A stretch of 64,000 bases of DNA from Helicobacteraceae bacterium (GCA_947498025.1 CANMJR010000001.1:62001-126000), one strand, 5' to 3'. Shown: positions 43,341 through 52,477, counted from the stretch's first letter. The notes: a model not told the origin generated them from the sequence alone. Numbers and translations: made by a program.

Positions 43341-44675
43341 ATGAAATTCCCGGTTGTCGGTGACATAGCTAGCAAAATAGTTATAGCGGTTAATATACAT
43401 GATAGTGCTACAAAAGCAATCGAACAGATGTTAGAGTATGAACATCGGCATGTTGTGGTAGAGGACAAAAACGAATATTTTATTATAAGCGTGATAGATA
43501 TTTTACATTTGCAAGAGAAAAAAATAACACTTGATACGCCGCTGCATGCGTTAAAATTACGAAAAATTCCGGTGATAAACAGACATAAAAATGTTTTAGA
43601 TACCTTGGAATTTTTGAGTGACAGCGTTGAGTATATCTGTGTAACAAATGATGATGAGACACTGTATGGGCTTTTGACGCATACGGATATAACAAGCAAT
43701 ATAGATCCGGACACATTGATGGAGAATTATAAACTTCAAGATTTTTTAAAGCTTGGAAGAAGGATGAAATGGGTCTCTAAAGATGAAAAAATATCTGATT
43801 TAATTAGTGATATGGTAGATTCCGGTTATGACAATGTGATTGTTGTGGATGATTTGAAGCCTATTGGAATACTTACGACAAAAGATATTGTGAGATTGAT
43901 TAAAACACAAAAAGATTTGAATGTAGCGGTGCAAATTCACATGTCAAAGCCTGTTGATAGCATTGGCCAAAGCTCATCTATCAGAGAAGCTCTCAATTTT
44001 TTAAAAAGCAAGCACTATAAAAGGGTTGTTGTCGTTGATAATGAAGGGAAGCTATCGGGAATTATTTCACAAAAAGAGCTTATCTCATTAACATACTCAA
44101 AATGGGTTGCACTTATGAAAGAGTATCAAGAGGAGTTGAGTGAAATAAATGTGCTGCTAGAAGACAAAAACAGAGAGTATCAGACAATCGCTTCTACAGA
44201 CTCCTTGACCGGTCTCTATAACCGTTATAAATTCTCTGAACTCTATTCCTCCTCACTTTTAGCCATGAGACAAAGACACAATGAGATGTCTTTGATTATG
44301 CTAGATATTGATTTTTTTAAAAAAGTGAATGACACCTATGGGCACAATGCAGGTGATAAAGTTCTTATACAGGTCTCCCATGCTTTGCTTAAAACGCTGA
44401 GGAATATAGATATAGTTTGCAGATGGGGCGGAGAGGAGTTTGTCGTGCTTCTGCCTACTGCATCGCTTGAGAATGCTTATACTTTGGCTCAAAAGATAAA
44501 AACGTATATAGAAGAGCTGGAGATAGATGTTGTAGGGCATATAACGGCTAGTTTCGGCGTAGCTCAAGTTTTAGAGAGAGACGACATGCAGAGCGTACTT
44601 GACAGAGCCGATAAGGCTCTTTATTTAGCTAAAAAGTCCGGCAGAAATTGTGTGAAAACATGCAGTGAAATTTAA
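43341..44675 (+). CDS. CBS-domain diguanylate cyclase
   Basis: The 444-residue soluble protein contains about four CBS motifs in the first 255 residues (e.g. SATKAIEQMLEYEHRHVVVED; SDLISDMVDSGYDNVIVVDD; IREALNFLKSKHYKRVVVVDN), which commonly bind adenylates. A coiled linker (about 256-285) leads to a GGDEF domain with an intact GGEEF (RWGGEEFVVLLP) and DIDFFKKVNDTYGHNAGDKVL. A diguanylate cyclase tuned by nucleotide binding is inferred. It starts 15 bp after folP and may be on the same transcript. Confidence 0.9.
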   Translation: MKFPVVGDIASKIVIAVNIHDSATKAIEQMLEYEHRHVVVEDKNEYFIISVIDILHLQEKKITLDTPLHALKLRKIPVINRHKNVLDTLEFLSDSVEYICVTNDDETLYGLLTHTDITSNIDPDTLMENYKLQDFLKLGRRMKWVSKDEKISDLISDMVDSGYDNVIVVDDLKPIGILTTKDIVRLIKTQKDLNVAVQIHMSKPVDSIGQSSSIREALNFLKSKHYKRVVVVDNEGKLSGIISQKELISLTYSKWVALMKEYQEELSEINVLLEDKNREYQTIASTDSLTGLYNRYKFSELYSSSLLAMRQRHNEMSLIMLDIDFFKKVNDTYGHNAGDKVLIQVSHALLKTLRNIDIVCRWGGEEFVVLLPTASLENAYTLAQKIKTYIEELEIDVVGHITASFGVAQVLERDDMQSVLDRADKALYLAKKSGRNCVKTCSEI

Positions 44676-44763
44676 AAAGATTGCTACGCTACACATGCCT
44701 TGGCAGGCATAGCATGTAAAAATGATGAAGTAATGATAGGTTCCGTAAAACCTATGTTGCAGG
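44676..44763. other. Intergenic hairpins between convergent genes
   Basis: Two inverted repeats lie here: ACATGC...GCATGT with inner ATGCC/GGCAT (about 44691-44716), and ATAGGTT-N6-AACCTAT (44736-44755). Neither is followed by a strong T run, so termination is only possible. No gene fits the gap. Confidence 0.4.
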
Positions 44764-45300
44764 CTACTTCGCCTCTTTTATAAAGGCTTTTACTATCTCT
44801 TGTCTCTCAAGGGGTCTATCTCCCGCTGAACGACCAAGTGTAGAAACCTCATTTAACTTTTTGATAGTCTCCATCGATGCTTCGTCCGCATGACCAAATA
44901 TGGTATGTCTTCCGTTGAGCCATGGAGTTTTAGCTGTTGTTATAAAAAACTGACTTCCATTTGTGTTTTCTCCGGCATTTGCCATGGCAAGAATACCGGC
45001 ACTATCAAAAGTTTTGTTTTTGTATTCATCTTTAAAGGGTTTTTTCCAAATACTATCTCCACCGCGTCCGGTCTCAGTTGGGTCTCCGCCTTGAATCATA
45101 AAATTTTTGATAATTCTATGAAATGCAATTCCATTATAGTAGCCATTTTTTACATGCGTGGTGAAATTTTCCACCGCAAGTGGGGCAACATCCGGATATA
45201 ACTCTAGCTCAATCGTGCCTTGGGTAGTTACTAAAACTACATGAGGGTTCTCTGCCCACAAACTCAATACCACAAATAGTGATAAAATAAACGCTTTCAT
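44764..45300 (-). CDS. Periplasmic cyclophilin-type peptidylprolyl isomerase
   Basis: The enzyme catalyses cis-trans isomerisation of prolyl bonds. The 178-residue precursor has a signal peptide (MKAFILSLFVVLSLWA) and a compact cyclophilin domain with FHRIIKNFMIQGGDPTETGRGG, GILAMANAGENTNGSQFFIT and WLNGRHTIFGHAD, all key active-site stretches. It should act in the periplasm on envelope proteins. It is convergent with the CBS-GGDEF gene; repeat copy E lies upstream of its start. Confidence 0.92.
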   Translation of the reverse strand: MKAFILSLFVVLSLWAENPHVVLVTTQGTIELELYPDVAPLAVENFTTHVKNGYYNGIAFHRIIKNFMIQGGDPTETGRGGDSIWKKPFKDEYKNKTFDSAGILAMANAGENTNGSQFFITTAKTPWLNGRHTIFGHADEASMETIKKLNEVSTLGRSAGDRPLERQEIVKAFIKEAK

Positions 45301-45330
45301 ATCTTTTCCTTCTTTTTTTTTTGTAAACCG

Positions 45331-45439
45331 ACCTTGTAACTCTCGAAAAACAGAGTTTTTCGTAGCTTTAGGGGGTTGTAGGGACTTTAGTCCCTGCCAC
45401 TAAAACGGACTTGTTCGTTTTAGTGCGTAACATCAGTTG
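45331..45439 (+). repeat. Dispersed palindromic element, copy E (short form) within the msrB 3' end
   Basis: The copy has the hairpins CGAAAAAC-AGA-GTTTTTCG and AGGGACT-TT-AGTCCCT, and a long outer stem whose core reads GACTTGTT instead of GACGCGTT. It ends TTTTAGTGCGTAACATCAGTTG. The msrB frame reads through about two thirds of it before stopping at a TAA in the GGGGGTTG region. Confidence 0.85.
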
Positions 45440-45808
45440 TAAACATACCGAATTTATACAGTATCTTAGTCCAGTTGGTTTTGGACCATCCTCAAATACA
45501 TGCCCCAAATGGGCATCACAGTTTGAACATCTGATTTCGGTACGAATCATACCATGCGTCACATCTTTTATCTCTGTAATTGCACCATCTAAGCAACTAT
45601 AATAACTCGGCCAACCACTGCCGGAGTCAAACTTGGCAGTTGAGTCAAAGAGCGGTGAATCACAACAAACACATCTGTATAAACCGTCATCTTTACTATT
45701 GTAAAACTCTCCACTAAACGGTGCTTCAGTACCATGAAGTCTGCATACGAAAAAAGCTTCCGGGCTTAGCTGCGCTCTCCACTCCTCTTCAGTTTTTGTT
45801 ATCTTCAA
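45368..45808 (-). CDS. msrB: Peptide methionine-R-sulfoxide reductase with repeat-derived tail
   Basis: MsrB reduces methionine-R-sulfoxide in proteins. The 146 residues include two zinc-binding CxxC pairs (CVCCDSPLF and CSNCDAH), the SGSGWPSYY motif, and the catalytic Cys in GLRYCINS. The usual ending SLKFIP is absent: after INSV the frame enters repeat copy E and adds [20 protein letters not shown] and VPTTP before stopping. Enzyme core residues are intact, so activity may persist. Its start overlaps the end of the ATPase gene by 20 bp. Confidence 0.92.
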   Translation of the reverse strand: MKITKTEEEWRAQLSPEAFFVCRLHGTEAPFSGEFYNSKDDGLYRCVCCDSPLFDSTAKFDSGSGWPSYYSCLDGAITEIKDVTHGMIRTEIRCSNCDAHLGHVFEDGPKPTGLRYCINSVCLQLMLRTKTNKSVLVAGTKVPTTP

Positions 45809-47300
45809 AGTCGCTCCTCAAGCTCATTAATTTTTTACATTCATCATCATGCAATATATAAACACTATCGCTGCAAATATTGTAGGCATACTCAAGCTCT
45901 ATCAATGAAGCAAAGCAGATATCCATAAGTATTACAAACTTGGCTTCAATAGTGTTTGTATCAGAATAAGTTGCTAACAGGAGTTTTTCAATATCTTGGT
46001 CTATTAATTTTAGAGAATTATCTAGCAATACAACGCTGTCTTTTATATAATGTTCTAAATCTTCACTTAATTTTTCTCTGCTTAATGCACTGCTAACAAC
46101 CAAAATATCCTTTGGCATGTGGAATTCTAACAGAGATGAAATTATTTGTAATGCCTTAGCATATGGGTTTGCTTTTACAAAAAGAACTTTTTTGCTCTCT
46201 TTAACAAAGTTTCTGTTAAATGTATAGGTTTCATTCAGCAGTTTGTTGCTTCTCACTAAGAGTAAATTTGCTCCATGTTGTATATGTTTTAAGTAGTATT
46301 TGAATTCGTTGGAAAACATATCAGAGTCATCACCAATTATTACATCCGCGACGTTGAACTCTTTGTGTATTAAATTTTTACTTGCATCTATCTCGTCATC
46401 TAAGGGGGCTCTATTTAGTTTTTTTAGATGTCTGCCCAGCAGTTCTAATGGTGTGATAATCTCTATTTCGGTAGCATCAAACTCTATTTGCGCACGATTT
46501 ATTATATTTACTAGTTTTCTTTTTAGTAAATCACATGAGAGAGCAGTTGGTTTAATAATTATAATTTTAAGGTTTGGATTTCTTAGTTTTTGTAACATTA
46601 CCTTTAAGAGGAGTGAGGTTGTTTTTCCACTTCCCGTGGGTGAACTAAGAAGTTCAAAAGATAAAAAAGGAGAGTCTATAAACTTTTGTTGCTCTTTTGT
46701 TGCCATGTTAAGATAACTTTTATTATCCAGTATTGCATATTGAACCACAATATTGCCAATAATAGTATTCACATTGGGAAGGGGCTCTTTTGGCAGCGGA
46801 ATATTTTTTATTTTCTTTATAATTTCATCTTGGGATAAGTTATTAAACATAATTCTCTCATATGGCATCAGCCCTTGAAAGGATGGGTCTAAATGCTCAT
46901 ATTGATCACTATTGAGGTGCTCCATGATTACATAGTTGTATATTGGCAGATGACTGATATGTGTCATTTCACTGAATTTTCGCTGCATGAATGTATGTGA
47001 TTTTTCAAAGGCTAATGTCTCATAGGAAGGCTCTTGTTTAGAGGCTTTTTCTAATTTTGCATTTTTTAAATCATCATAGAGCCAATCTTTGTGTTCAAAG
47101 AGATATACCCCACGCACACTGTCTAGAATAAGTAATGGAATAAAAATAGTTTCGGCATGATGATATATTGTGATGTTTTCATAGACTAATAGATTGTTTT
47201 TTAGACTGGCAGATTTCAGTTTCTTTAAAATTATTGATTCTGGAGCTTTTAGGGATTTTTGATGTTTTTTAAATATGTTTAGGGAAAAGAGTGATTTCAT
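45789..47300 (-). CDS. P-loop ATPase, possibly SF1 helicase-related, unknown role
   Basis: The ATG at 47300 is preferred over a TTG at 47324, which lies inside the HU terminator; it gives 503 residues. The N-terminal 75 residues ([33 protein letters not shown]) look faintly like a NERD nuclease-related domain. The middle has a Q-motif-like [10 protein letters not shown] and Walker [11 protein letters not shown] (219-228), with a Walker B-like DVIIGDDSD near 320. Clear C-terminal helicase motifs are lacking. It is probably a divergent ATPase; function unknown. Confidence 0.65.
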   Translation of the reverse strand: MKSLFSLNIFKKHQKSLKAPESIILKKLKSASLKNNLLVYENITIYHHAETIFIPLLILDSVRGVYLFEHKDWLYDDLKNAKLEKASKQEPSYETLAFEKSHTFMQRKFSEMTHISHLPIYNYVIMEHLNSDQYEHLDPSFQGLMPYERIMFNNLSQDEIIKKIKNIPLPKEPLPNVNTIIGNIVVQYAILDNKSYLNMATKEQQKFIDSPFLSFELLSSPTGSGKTTSLLLKVMLQKLRNPNLKIIIIKPTALSCDLLKRKLVNIINRAQIEFDATEIEIITPLELLGRHLKKLNRAPLDDEIDASKNLIHKEFNVADVIIGDDSDMFSNEFKYYLKHIQHGANLLLVRSNKLLNETYTFNRNFVKESKKVLFVKANPYAKALQIISSLLEFHMPKDILVVSSALSREKLSEDLEHYIKDSVVLLDNSLKLIDQDIEKLLLATYSDTNTIEAKFVILMDICFASLIELEYAYNICSDSVYILHDDECKKLMSLRSDFEDNKN

Positions 47301-47311
47301 GGAAGGAATAA

Positions 47312-47341
47312 AATATTGCCGCAAATTTTGCAGGCAATATT
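47312..47341 (-). terminator. Terminator of the HU gene
   Basis: AATATTGCC and GGCAATATT form a 9-bp stem around a 12-nt loop that itself has GCAAA/TTTGC pairing. On the minus strand it is followed by TTATTCC. It begins 4 bp after the HU stop codon and overlaps the TTG alternative start of the ATPase gene. Confidence 0.7.
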
Positions 47342-47345
47342 AAAA

Positions 47346-47630
47346 CTATTTACTAGCAGTTACACGGTCTTTAAGACCTTTACCTGCTTTAAACTTAGGA
47401 ACCATTTTGTCTTCTGTAGTGTAAGTTTTATCAGTACCCGGAACTTTACCGCTCTTACCTTTTTGTAATGCTGCTGTAAAACTACCAAAACCAACTAAAG
47501 AAACATCCTCTTTTGCAACTAATGCAGAAGTTACAGCTTCCGTAAACGCTTTGATTGCTGCTTCTGCTTCCACTTTAGTTTTGTAGTTGCCATTTGCCTG
47601 TACTAATTCAACGAATTGAGCTTTATTCAT
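47346..47630 (-). CDS. hup: HU-family DNA-binding protein
   Basis: The 94-residue HU/IHF-type protein bends and compacts DNA as a dimer. The family pattern is complete: MNKAQFVELVQANG, the dimer helix region with EAAIKAFTEAVTSALV, the saddle VSLVGFGSFTAALQKGKSGKVPGT (basic arm), and a C-terminal helix with FKAGKGLKDRV. It has its own terminator downstream. It is the only clear nucleoid protein in the window. Confidence 0.95.
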   Translation of the reverse strand: MNKAQFVELVQANGNYKTKVEAEAAIKAFTEAVTSALVAKEDVSLVGFGSFTAALQKGKSGKVPGTDKTYTTEDKMVPKFKAGKGLKDRVTASK

Positions 47631-47728
47631 AAGAGAGACCCTTTGGATTAAAAAGATTTCCGAAATTATTTACGCACCACAGTAAATACCGCAGTTACAA
47701 AATAATTCAGCTAGTCGTACTTTATAAT

Positions 47729-47962
47729 TTATTTGCTTAAATATTTCTTCTTTTTAGTGATATATGCTATAAAATGTGAAATATTTGTCTCCTTTAGTCC
47801 ATATTTTGCGTGCTTTATGAGGGTGTTCACTGAGAGAGTGTTCCCTTTTGAGATAATCAATGCAGATATATCTTTTATTTTTTGATATTTTTCATGTCCT
47901 GAATGAATAGATAAAAACACCTCTTCTAAACCATCTCTCTCATTCTTAGTTAATGCACCCAT
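47729..47962 (-). CDS. Small protein downstream of the HTH gene, unknown
   Basis: The 77-residue protein is not recognised. It is helical and charged (NERDGLEEVFLSIHSGHEKYQKIKDISALIISKGN, then a second amphipathic stretch ending in lysines). It follows the HTH gene after 3 bp on the same strand, so the two are likely co-expressed. It might be a partner of that regulator. There is no TM or signal. Confidence 0.55.
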   Translation of the reverse strand: MGALTKNERDGLEEVFLSIHSGHEKYQKIKDISALIISKGNTLSVNTLIKHAKYGLKETNISHFIAYITKKKKYLSK

Positions 47963-47965
47963 TCA

Positions 47966-48205
47966 TTAATCCTCAAGTTTATTAATTTTTCTAACTGCCC
48001 TGATAACTTCTTCATCATCTAATTGTCCTAGCATTTTCATAACAGCAATGGCTGCTTGCGGCTTGGCGCGCCCTAGCTTCCAGTCTTGATATGTACGCAT
48101 AGAAAGCCCAAGCGAATTGGCCATATCTTTGAGAGATATTTTTTTACCATTATTTTGAGACTCTAAAGAGTTATGAAGAATATTAAACAGATCATCAATT
48201 TGCAT
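47966..48205 (-). CDS. XRE-like helix-turn-helix protein
   Basis: The 79-residue protein carries a helix-turn-helix of lambda-repressor type: ISLKDMANSLGLSMRTYQDWKLGRAKPQAAIAVMKML. Here DMANSLGLS is the first helix and turn, and RTYQDWKLGR is the recognition helix. With only one domain it is either a small repressor or part of a two-gene unit with the 77-residue protein that follows. A near-perfect palindrome containing ATACGG lies about 135 bp upstream, and a single ATACGG half-site lies close to its start, making autoregulation possible. Confidence 0.7.
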   Translation of the reverse strand: MQIDDLFNILHNSLESQNNGKKISLKDMANSLGLSMRTYQDWKLGRAKPQAAIAVMKMLGQLDDEEVIRAVRKINKLED

Positions 48206-48340
48206 TGGACGATTATACGGAATTAATACTTAAATATACATATTAATATTAGTTAAATGTGTTAAATTTGGTGTTTAATCCAATATAAGTAATAAAAAGA
48301 TATATAATAGTATGTTAACAGTGTATTTTAATACTTAACA

Positions 48341-48356
48341 ATACGGAAAACCGTAT
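48341..48356. promoter_or_regulatory. Perfect palindrome upstream of the HTH gene
   Basis: ATACGGAAAACCGTAT is a perfect 6-bp inverted repeat with a 4-bp spacer in the 238-bp gap between the FapA-domain gene end and the HTH start. An additional ATACGG half-site occurs at about 48215-48220, next to the HTH ATG. It could be the HTH operator or a weak terminator of the upstream gene; no T run follows on the minus strand. Confidence 0.45.
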
Positions 48357-48443
48357 GTATTTTGCATGGATTTATTTTTCTCAAATATGAAAATTTTGAG
48401 CTTAAAAAAACTCAATAAAAAAAGTAGTAGTTAAGGATTTGCT

Positions 48444-50117
48444 TTATGATTTAAAGGGGATAGTCTTATTTGTAGGGAGAAGTGTAATTGAATCTTTGCT
48501 GATTTTTAAATGAAATGGTTCATAACTACCGGCATCAGTCTTAAATACTAACTCACTACCATCGTCCAGTGCGAATATAATTGTATTAAGCCCTCTCAGA
48601 GGCTGTTCTATGGTTATTTTTGCTTCTAAAGAAGAATTTTTTATACTATCCTGCTCTTGTTTTAAAGCTAATATTTTATTTTGGATGACGGAAGCCTGAG
48701 TTGGGTTGTGTCTGCGTGCCTCTTCAAGACTATCTTTAAGGTCGGCAATTTCATTTGTAATAAAATTTAGTTTGTTTATTAAAATAGGTATCTCTTTATA
48801 ATTTATTTTCAAGAAATTATCCTCCCCGCTGATGAGTTTGATTGTGATAGAGTTTGAAGCATAAACTTTCAGATTATTTTTTACATGGTTTATAGTTACA
48901 TTTTGAGCATAAATAGATCCGCCAAGTGAAGTTTCTACATGTACATTTGTTGCATGTACTTCACCGCCCTCAAGTACACTGATTTTTGCATCACTGCAAC
49001 TTAGAGTGCCTTTGTGTCTGTTAATATTGGCAAATCTGGCAAATTGGGTCGAATCTTTATGCGTAGCTCCATCTATTTTTAGATTGCTAGCTTCTAAAAC
49101 GCTTTTTGCGCCAACATGCCCTCTTACATGTATTGTTTCGGATACAAGTACAACTCCCTCTCCAATGCTATCTCTGTTTGAATCACTTTGAGATATTTGT
49201 ACCTCAATGTTATTTTTTTCATCAGAAGCCACAGAATCATTGTTTCTTGATAGTTCGAGTATGTTTATTTTATTACTAACAGAGAGGTAATTATTTGCAT
49301 AGACTACATAGCCCTTTTTCTTGCTCTTATAGAGTTTTTTTGTATCGTCCTCAACTATTTTTATGCTCTCTTCATCGATATCGCACTCCAAATCCACTTT
49401 ATTGCTCCCTAGTGAGTTGCTTATCTCTTCTCCAAACGCATTTAGACCATTCTTTCCAAATTTCGGTTTTCTAAATTCAATTAAAAGATCACCTTCTGCA
49501 ACTTCTATCACTTGGTTATGTTTGTTATTTTCTTGAAACCACATAATGAGTCTGGCCTCTCTTGTTACTTCAGGTTCTATCCCATCGAATAGAGGAATTC
49601 TAATTTTTTTCGTAAATTTTCCTGCGTAGAGATGATTTACAAAAGCTTTGAGATTTTTTCGCATAGGTTCATCAAATAAATTTATCAGAATTGAATTTTC
49701 TGCTTTAATTTTATTTATCTCTTGGAGCATAAGAAGGTAGAACTCTATAGGTTGATATGTTTTGTACGGTATTTCGGAGTCAGGATTGATAATAATTTTA
49801 GGATGGTCAGCGTGTTCACCGAAATCTAGAGAGTAGCTGAGGGAGAGCTCTTTTGTAGGCGCTTTATTGATAGTAATGTTATATATTTGTTTAAATTGAA
49901 CATGCTCATTTAAAATTTTATTTTTATCACTGTAGTTTAGATTTAAATCTTCATTAGCTAATCTAAACTTATCATGTAATACATCTTTTACATGTGTCTC
50001 AATACTGTTTAGAGTGAAGTCACATTCGGATGAATTTATTTTATTTTCTGACGCATACTCCTGCATGGCTTTTTTAATATTGCTTGTCCTTACCTCTTCT
50101 TGCACAGTTTCACTCAT
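48444..50117 (-). CDS. FapA (DUF342) domain protein
   Basis: The 557-residue protein fits the flagellar assembly protein A/DUF342 family. It has an N-terminal region of about 150 residues, a middle block (GDLLIEFRKPKFGKNGLNAFGEEIS) and a beta-helix-like repeat region. That region (about 300-400) has VVLVSETIHVRGHVGAKSVLEASNLKIDG and GGEVHATNVHVETSLGGSIYAQNV (cut here for length), followed by a coiled coil (about 430-470). Such proteins affect flagellar number or placement in some bacteria. A helical protein gene lies just upstream on the same strand. Confidence 0.8.
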   Translation of the reverse strand: MSETVQEEVRTSNIKKAMQEYASENKINSSECDFTLNSIETHVKDVLHDKFRLANEDLNLNYSDKNKILNEHVQFKQIYNITINKAPTKELSLSYSLDFGEHADHPKIIINPDSEIPYKTYQPIEFYLLMLQEINKIKAENSILINLFDEPMRKNLKAFVNHLYAGKFTKKIRIPLFDGIEPEVTREARLIMWFQENNKHNQVIEVAEGDLLIEFRKPKFGKNGLNAFGEEISNSLGSNKVDLECDIDEESIKIVEDDTKKLYKSKKKGYVVYANNYLSVSNKINILELSRNNDSVASDEKNNIEVQISQSDSNRDSIGEGVVLVSETIHVRGHVGAKSVLEASNLKIDGATHKDSTQFARFANINRHKGTLSCSDAKISVLEGGEVHATNVHVETSLGGSIYAQNVTINHVKNNLKVYASNSITIKLISGEDNFLKINYKEIPILINKLNFITNEIADLKDSLEEARRHNPTQASVIQNKILALKQEQDSIKNSSLEAKITIEQPLRGLNTIIFALDDGSELVFKTDAGSYEPFHLKISKDSITLLPTNKTIPFKS

Positions 50118-50125
50118 ATTAATCC

Positions 50126-50803
50126 TTAGTATTCTAGTAAATCACCGTAATCATATTTTGAAAAATCTAAGTATAGCTTGCCATTTTGTTGAAGCACCCT
50201 AATGTCATTATCATAGACCGCTAAAAATCTTTTCTTTATAGTTTTTCTTTGATGTGATTTTAAATCTAAAGTCCTCAAATAATCCCTAAGCTCAACCAAC
50301 TGAGACGCGTTGTCATTCACCTGAGTATTTTCTATGGTTTCGTAATCCTGAATTTCATGAACAGTCTGCTGTCTGTTGTCAAGCATTAACTTGGCATTTA
50401 CAAGCTCTAAAATATTTTTCAGTTGTTCGTCTTTAGCACTGTAAACTTGCTCTATTTTGTTCATCTCATCACGAAGCATCTGCTCCTTGTCATCAATTAA
50501 TTTATCTATTTTAGATTCTAACTGTGCTATTTTTTCTTTTAGTTGCTGATTTTCTCTTTGATAAAGGGCAAGTACCGTAGCAACTGTAATTTTGGGTTTT
50601 GCTAGAGCCTTTGTAGCCTCTTCCTGAGATTTCAGTTGAATCTCATCACTACTCTTATGGCTTTCAATAGAATTTCTTGTTACCAAAATATAGGTAACTC
50701 CATCATCAATAATATAATTAAGTTTCTTTTCTTTAAGTTTTGAACTTATCATCTCTTTAGACATTTTAAAATATCTTGAGTATTCATCTAGGGTCAATCT
50801 CAT
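50126..50803 (-). CDS. HTH plus coiled-coil protein of Campylobacterota (DUF3972-like)
   Basis: The 225-residue protein starts MRLTLDEYSRYFKMSKEMIS, an excisionase-like short helix-turn-helix followed by a strand (LNYIIDDGVTYILVTRNS). It then has a long coiled coil (about 80-140, QRENQQLKEKIAQLESKIDKL) and a basic C-terminal domain (TIKKRFLAVYDNDIRVLQQNGKLYLD). The N-terminus recalls the DUF3972 family known from Campylobacter and Helicobacter; I am not certain of the number. It is followed by the FapA-domain gene after 8 bp, suggesting joint function. Confidence 0.6.
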   Translation of the reverse strand: MRLTLDEYSRYFKMSKEMISSKLKEKKLNYIIDDGVTYILVTRNSIESHKSSDEIQLKSQEEATKALAKPKITVATVLALYQRENQQLKEKIAQLESKIDKLIDDKEQMLRDEMNKIEQVYSAKDEQLKNILELVNAKLMLDNRQQTVHEIQDYETIENTQVNDNASQLVELRDYLRTLDLKSHQRKTIKKRFLAVYDNDIRVLQQNGKLYLDFSKYDYGDLLEY

Positions 50804-50983
50804 GTGTTACATCCTCAGACTCATAAGCCACTTGTTATTTAGCTCTTTTTGTATTTGAAATTTGAATTTATTATGGCAATTCTAGCATAAAAAGTAAATA
50901 TTTAAATCTATCTCAACTGGCTTTTGCACTTTTTGGTTACGAATTAAATGCATGAAAAAAGTTATTTTAAATGTAGCGTGTAA

Positions 50984-50989
50984 TATAAT
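50984..50989 (+). promoter_or_regulatory. -10 box for the aldolase gene
   Basis: TATAAT in GTAATATAATCTC lies 29 bp before the fba ATG, with AGGGAG as ribosome site in between. The context upstream is T- and A-rich, as in Campylobacterota promoters. Confidence 0.6.
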
Positions 50990-51018
50990 CTCACAATTAA
51001 AATTTTTAGGGAGTCATT

Positions 51019-52098
51019 ATGAGCAGAGGTATTTTAGATATTGTGAAACCAGGAGTTCTTTTTGGTGAGGATGTACAAAAGGTTTATGCACATGCAAAGG
51101 AGATGGGCTTTGCAATACCTGCTGTAAATGTTATCGGAACAGATTCTGTAAATGCTATTTTAGAAGCTGCTGCAAAAGTAAAATCTCCGGTAATTATTCA
51201 GTTTAGTAATGGTGGAGCCTCATTTTATGCCGGTAAAGGTCTAAGCAATGAACATGAAAAAGCAGCAATAGCCGGAGCAGTTTCGGGTGCGATTCATATT
51301 CACATGATGGCAGAGGCTTACGGAGTTCCTGTTATTCTTCATACTGACCATGCAGCTAAAAAACTTCTTCCTTGGATAGATGCACTTCTTGACGCAGGAG
51401 AGGGATATTTTGCTGTTCAAGGCAAAGCGCTTTACTCCTCCCATATGCTTGACCTCTCAGAAGAGCCATTGGAAGAGAATATAGCAATTTGTAAAACATA
51501 CTTAGAAAGAATGAGTAAGATTGGCATGTGTCTCGAGATAGAGCTTGGCGTGACCGGAGGAGAAGAGGATGGTGTTGACAACAGCAGTATCGATAATGCA
51601 CTTCTTTATACTCAGCCGGAAGATGTAGCTTATGCTTATGAAGAGTTAAATAAAATTTCACCAAACTTTACAATAGCAGCCTCGTTTGGGAATGTTCATG
51701 GGGTTTATAAATCGGGCAATGTTGTTTTAACTCCAAAAATTTTGAATAACTCCCAAAAATATATTCAAGAAAAATTTAAAACTGGCGAAAAGCCTGTAAA
51801 CTTTGTTTTTCACGGCGGTTCAGGTTCGGCTCCTGAAGAGATTGCAGAAGCAATCGGCTATGGTGTTATAAAAATGAATATTGACACGGATACACAGTGG
51901 GCAACGTGGGTTGGTGTTAAAGATTATTATGAAAAAAATCGTGACTATCTTCAAGGTCAGATTGGAAACCCAGAGGGCGATGACAAACCAAACAAGAAAT
52001 ATTACGACCCTAGAAAATGGCTAAGAGCAGGGCAAGAGACTCTGATTGCACGCTTGGAAGAGGCGTATGCAAATCTCAATGCGATGGGTAGAAATTAA
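51019..52098 (+). CDS. fbaA: Class II fructose-bisphosphate aldolase
   Basis: The zinc-dependent aldolase interconverts fructose-1,6-bisphosphate with two trioses in glycolysis/gluconeogenesis and the sugar phosphate pool. The 359-residue protein has PAVNVIGTDSVNAILEAAA, the zinc site HTDHAAKK, EIELGVTGGEEDGVDN, FGNVHGVYKSGNV and FHGGSGSA, characteristic of the class IIA long form. Campylobacter has it next to peb4 and nth; here these lie about 2-3 kb downstream with cmoA between. Confidence 0.96.
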   Translation: MSRGILDIVKPGVLFGEDVQKVYAHAKEMGFAIPAVNVIGTDSVNAILEAAAKVKSPVIIQFSNGGASFYAGKGLSNEHEKAAIAGAVSGAIHIHMMAEAYGVPVILHTDHAAKKLLPWIDALLDAGEGYFAVQGKALYSSHMLDLSEEPLEENIAICKTYLERMSKIGMCLEIELGVTGGEEDGVDNSSIDNALLYTQPEDVAYAYEELNKISPNFTIAASFGNVHGVYKSGNVVLTPKILNNSQKYIQEKFKTGEKPVNFVFHGGSGSAPEEIAEAIGYGVIKMNIDTDTQWATWVGVKDYYEKNRDYLQGQIGNPEGDDKPNKKYYDPRKWLRAGQETLIARLEEAYANLNAMGRN

Positions 52099-52123
52099 TA
52101 CTAGAATCTCAGCTCTGCTATTT

Positions 52124-52477
52124 TTACATCTCTCCCTCCTCCCGGGGGTGCTTATGTAGCAGCAGCGATACATGAGGATTTTGTAAGTAGTACAGTTCTA
52201 AGAGTTGATTTACCCTGTTTTGATTAAATCTCCAAAAGTGCTTTGCATCAAAATCTGCGTCGCTTTTCATTTTTTCATATAACTCAGCTGGAGTTATTGT
52301 ATCCTCGTTTTCTTTTATCACTTTAAGCATAAGCTGCATCAGCTCTTCTTGTGAGCTTCTTGTCATGTCATCATCTGCTAACTCTCTATTTGGCAAAAAC
52401 GCATAAATTTTCCACAAGCCGATAATCATAAAGAGTATAAAAAAGAGCATCATCCAAGTTGCAATATTAAAATTCAT
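52124..52477 (-). CDS. Small membrane-anchored protein, unknown
   Basis: The 117-residue protein has one N-terminal TM helix (about 6-27: TWMMLFFILFMIIGLWKIYAF) and a cytoplasmic tail rich in acidic and Met/Leu residues (SQEELMQLMLKVIKENEDTITPAELYEKM...FWRFNQNRVNQLLELYYLQN). It ends with a His/Arg-rich HKHPREEGEM. It is not recognised. It is convergent with fba and divergent from cmoA, standing alone between them. Confidence 0.6.
   Translation of the reverse strand: MNFNIATWMMLFFILFMIIGLWKIYAFLPNRELADDDMTRSSQEELMQLMLKVIKENEDTITPAELYEKMKSDADFDAKHFWRFNQNRVNQLLELYYLQNPHVSLLLHKHPREEGEM

Noticed and set aside
47322-47324. TTG start for the P-loop ATPase
   Set aside because: It lies inside the HU terminator stem with no ribosome site; the ATG at 47300 is preferred although its own ribosome site is also weak.
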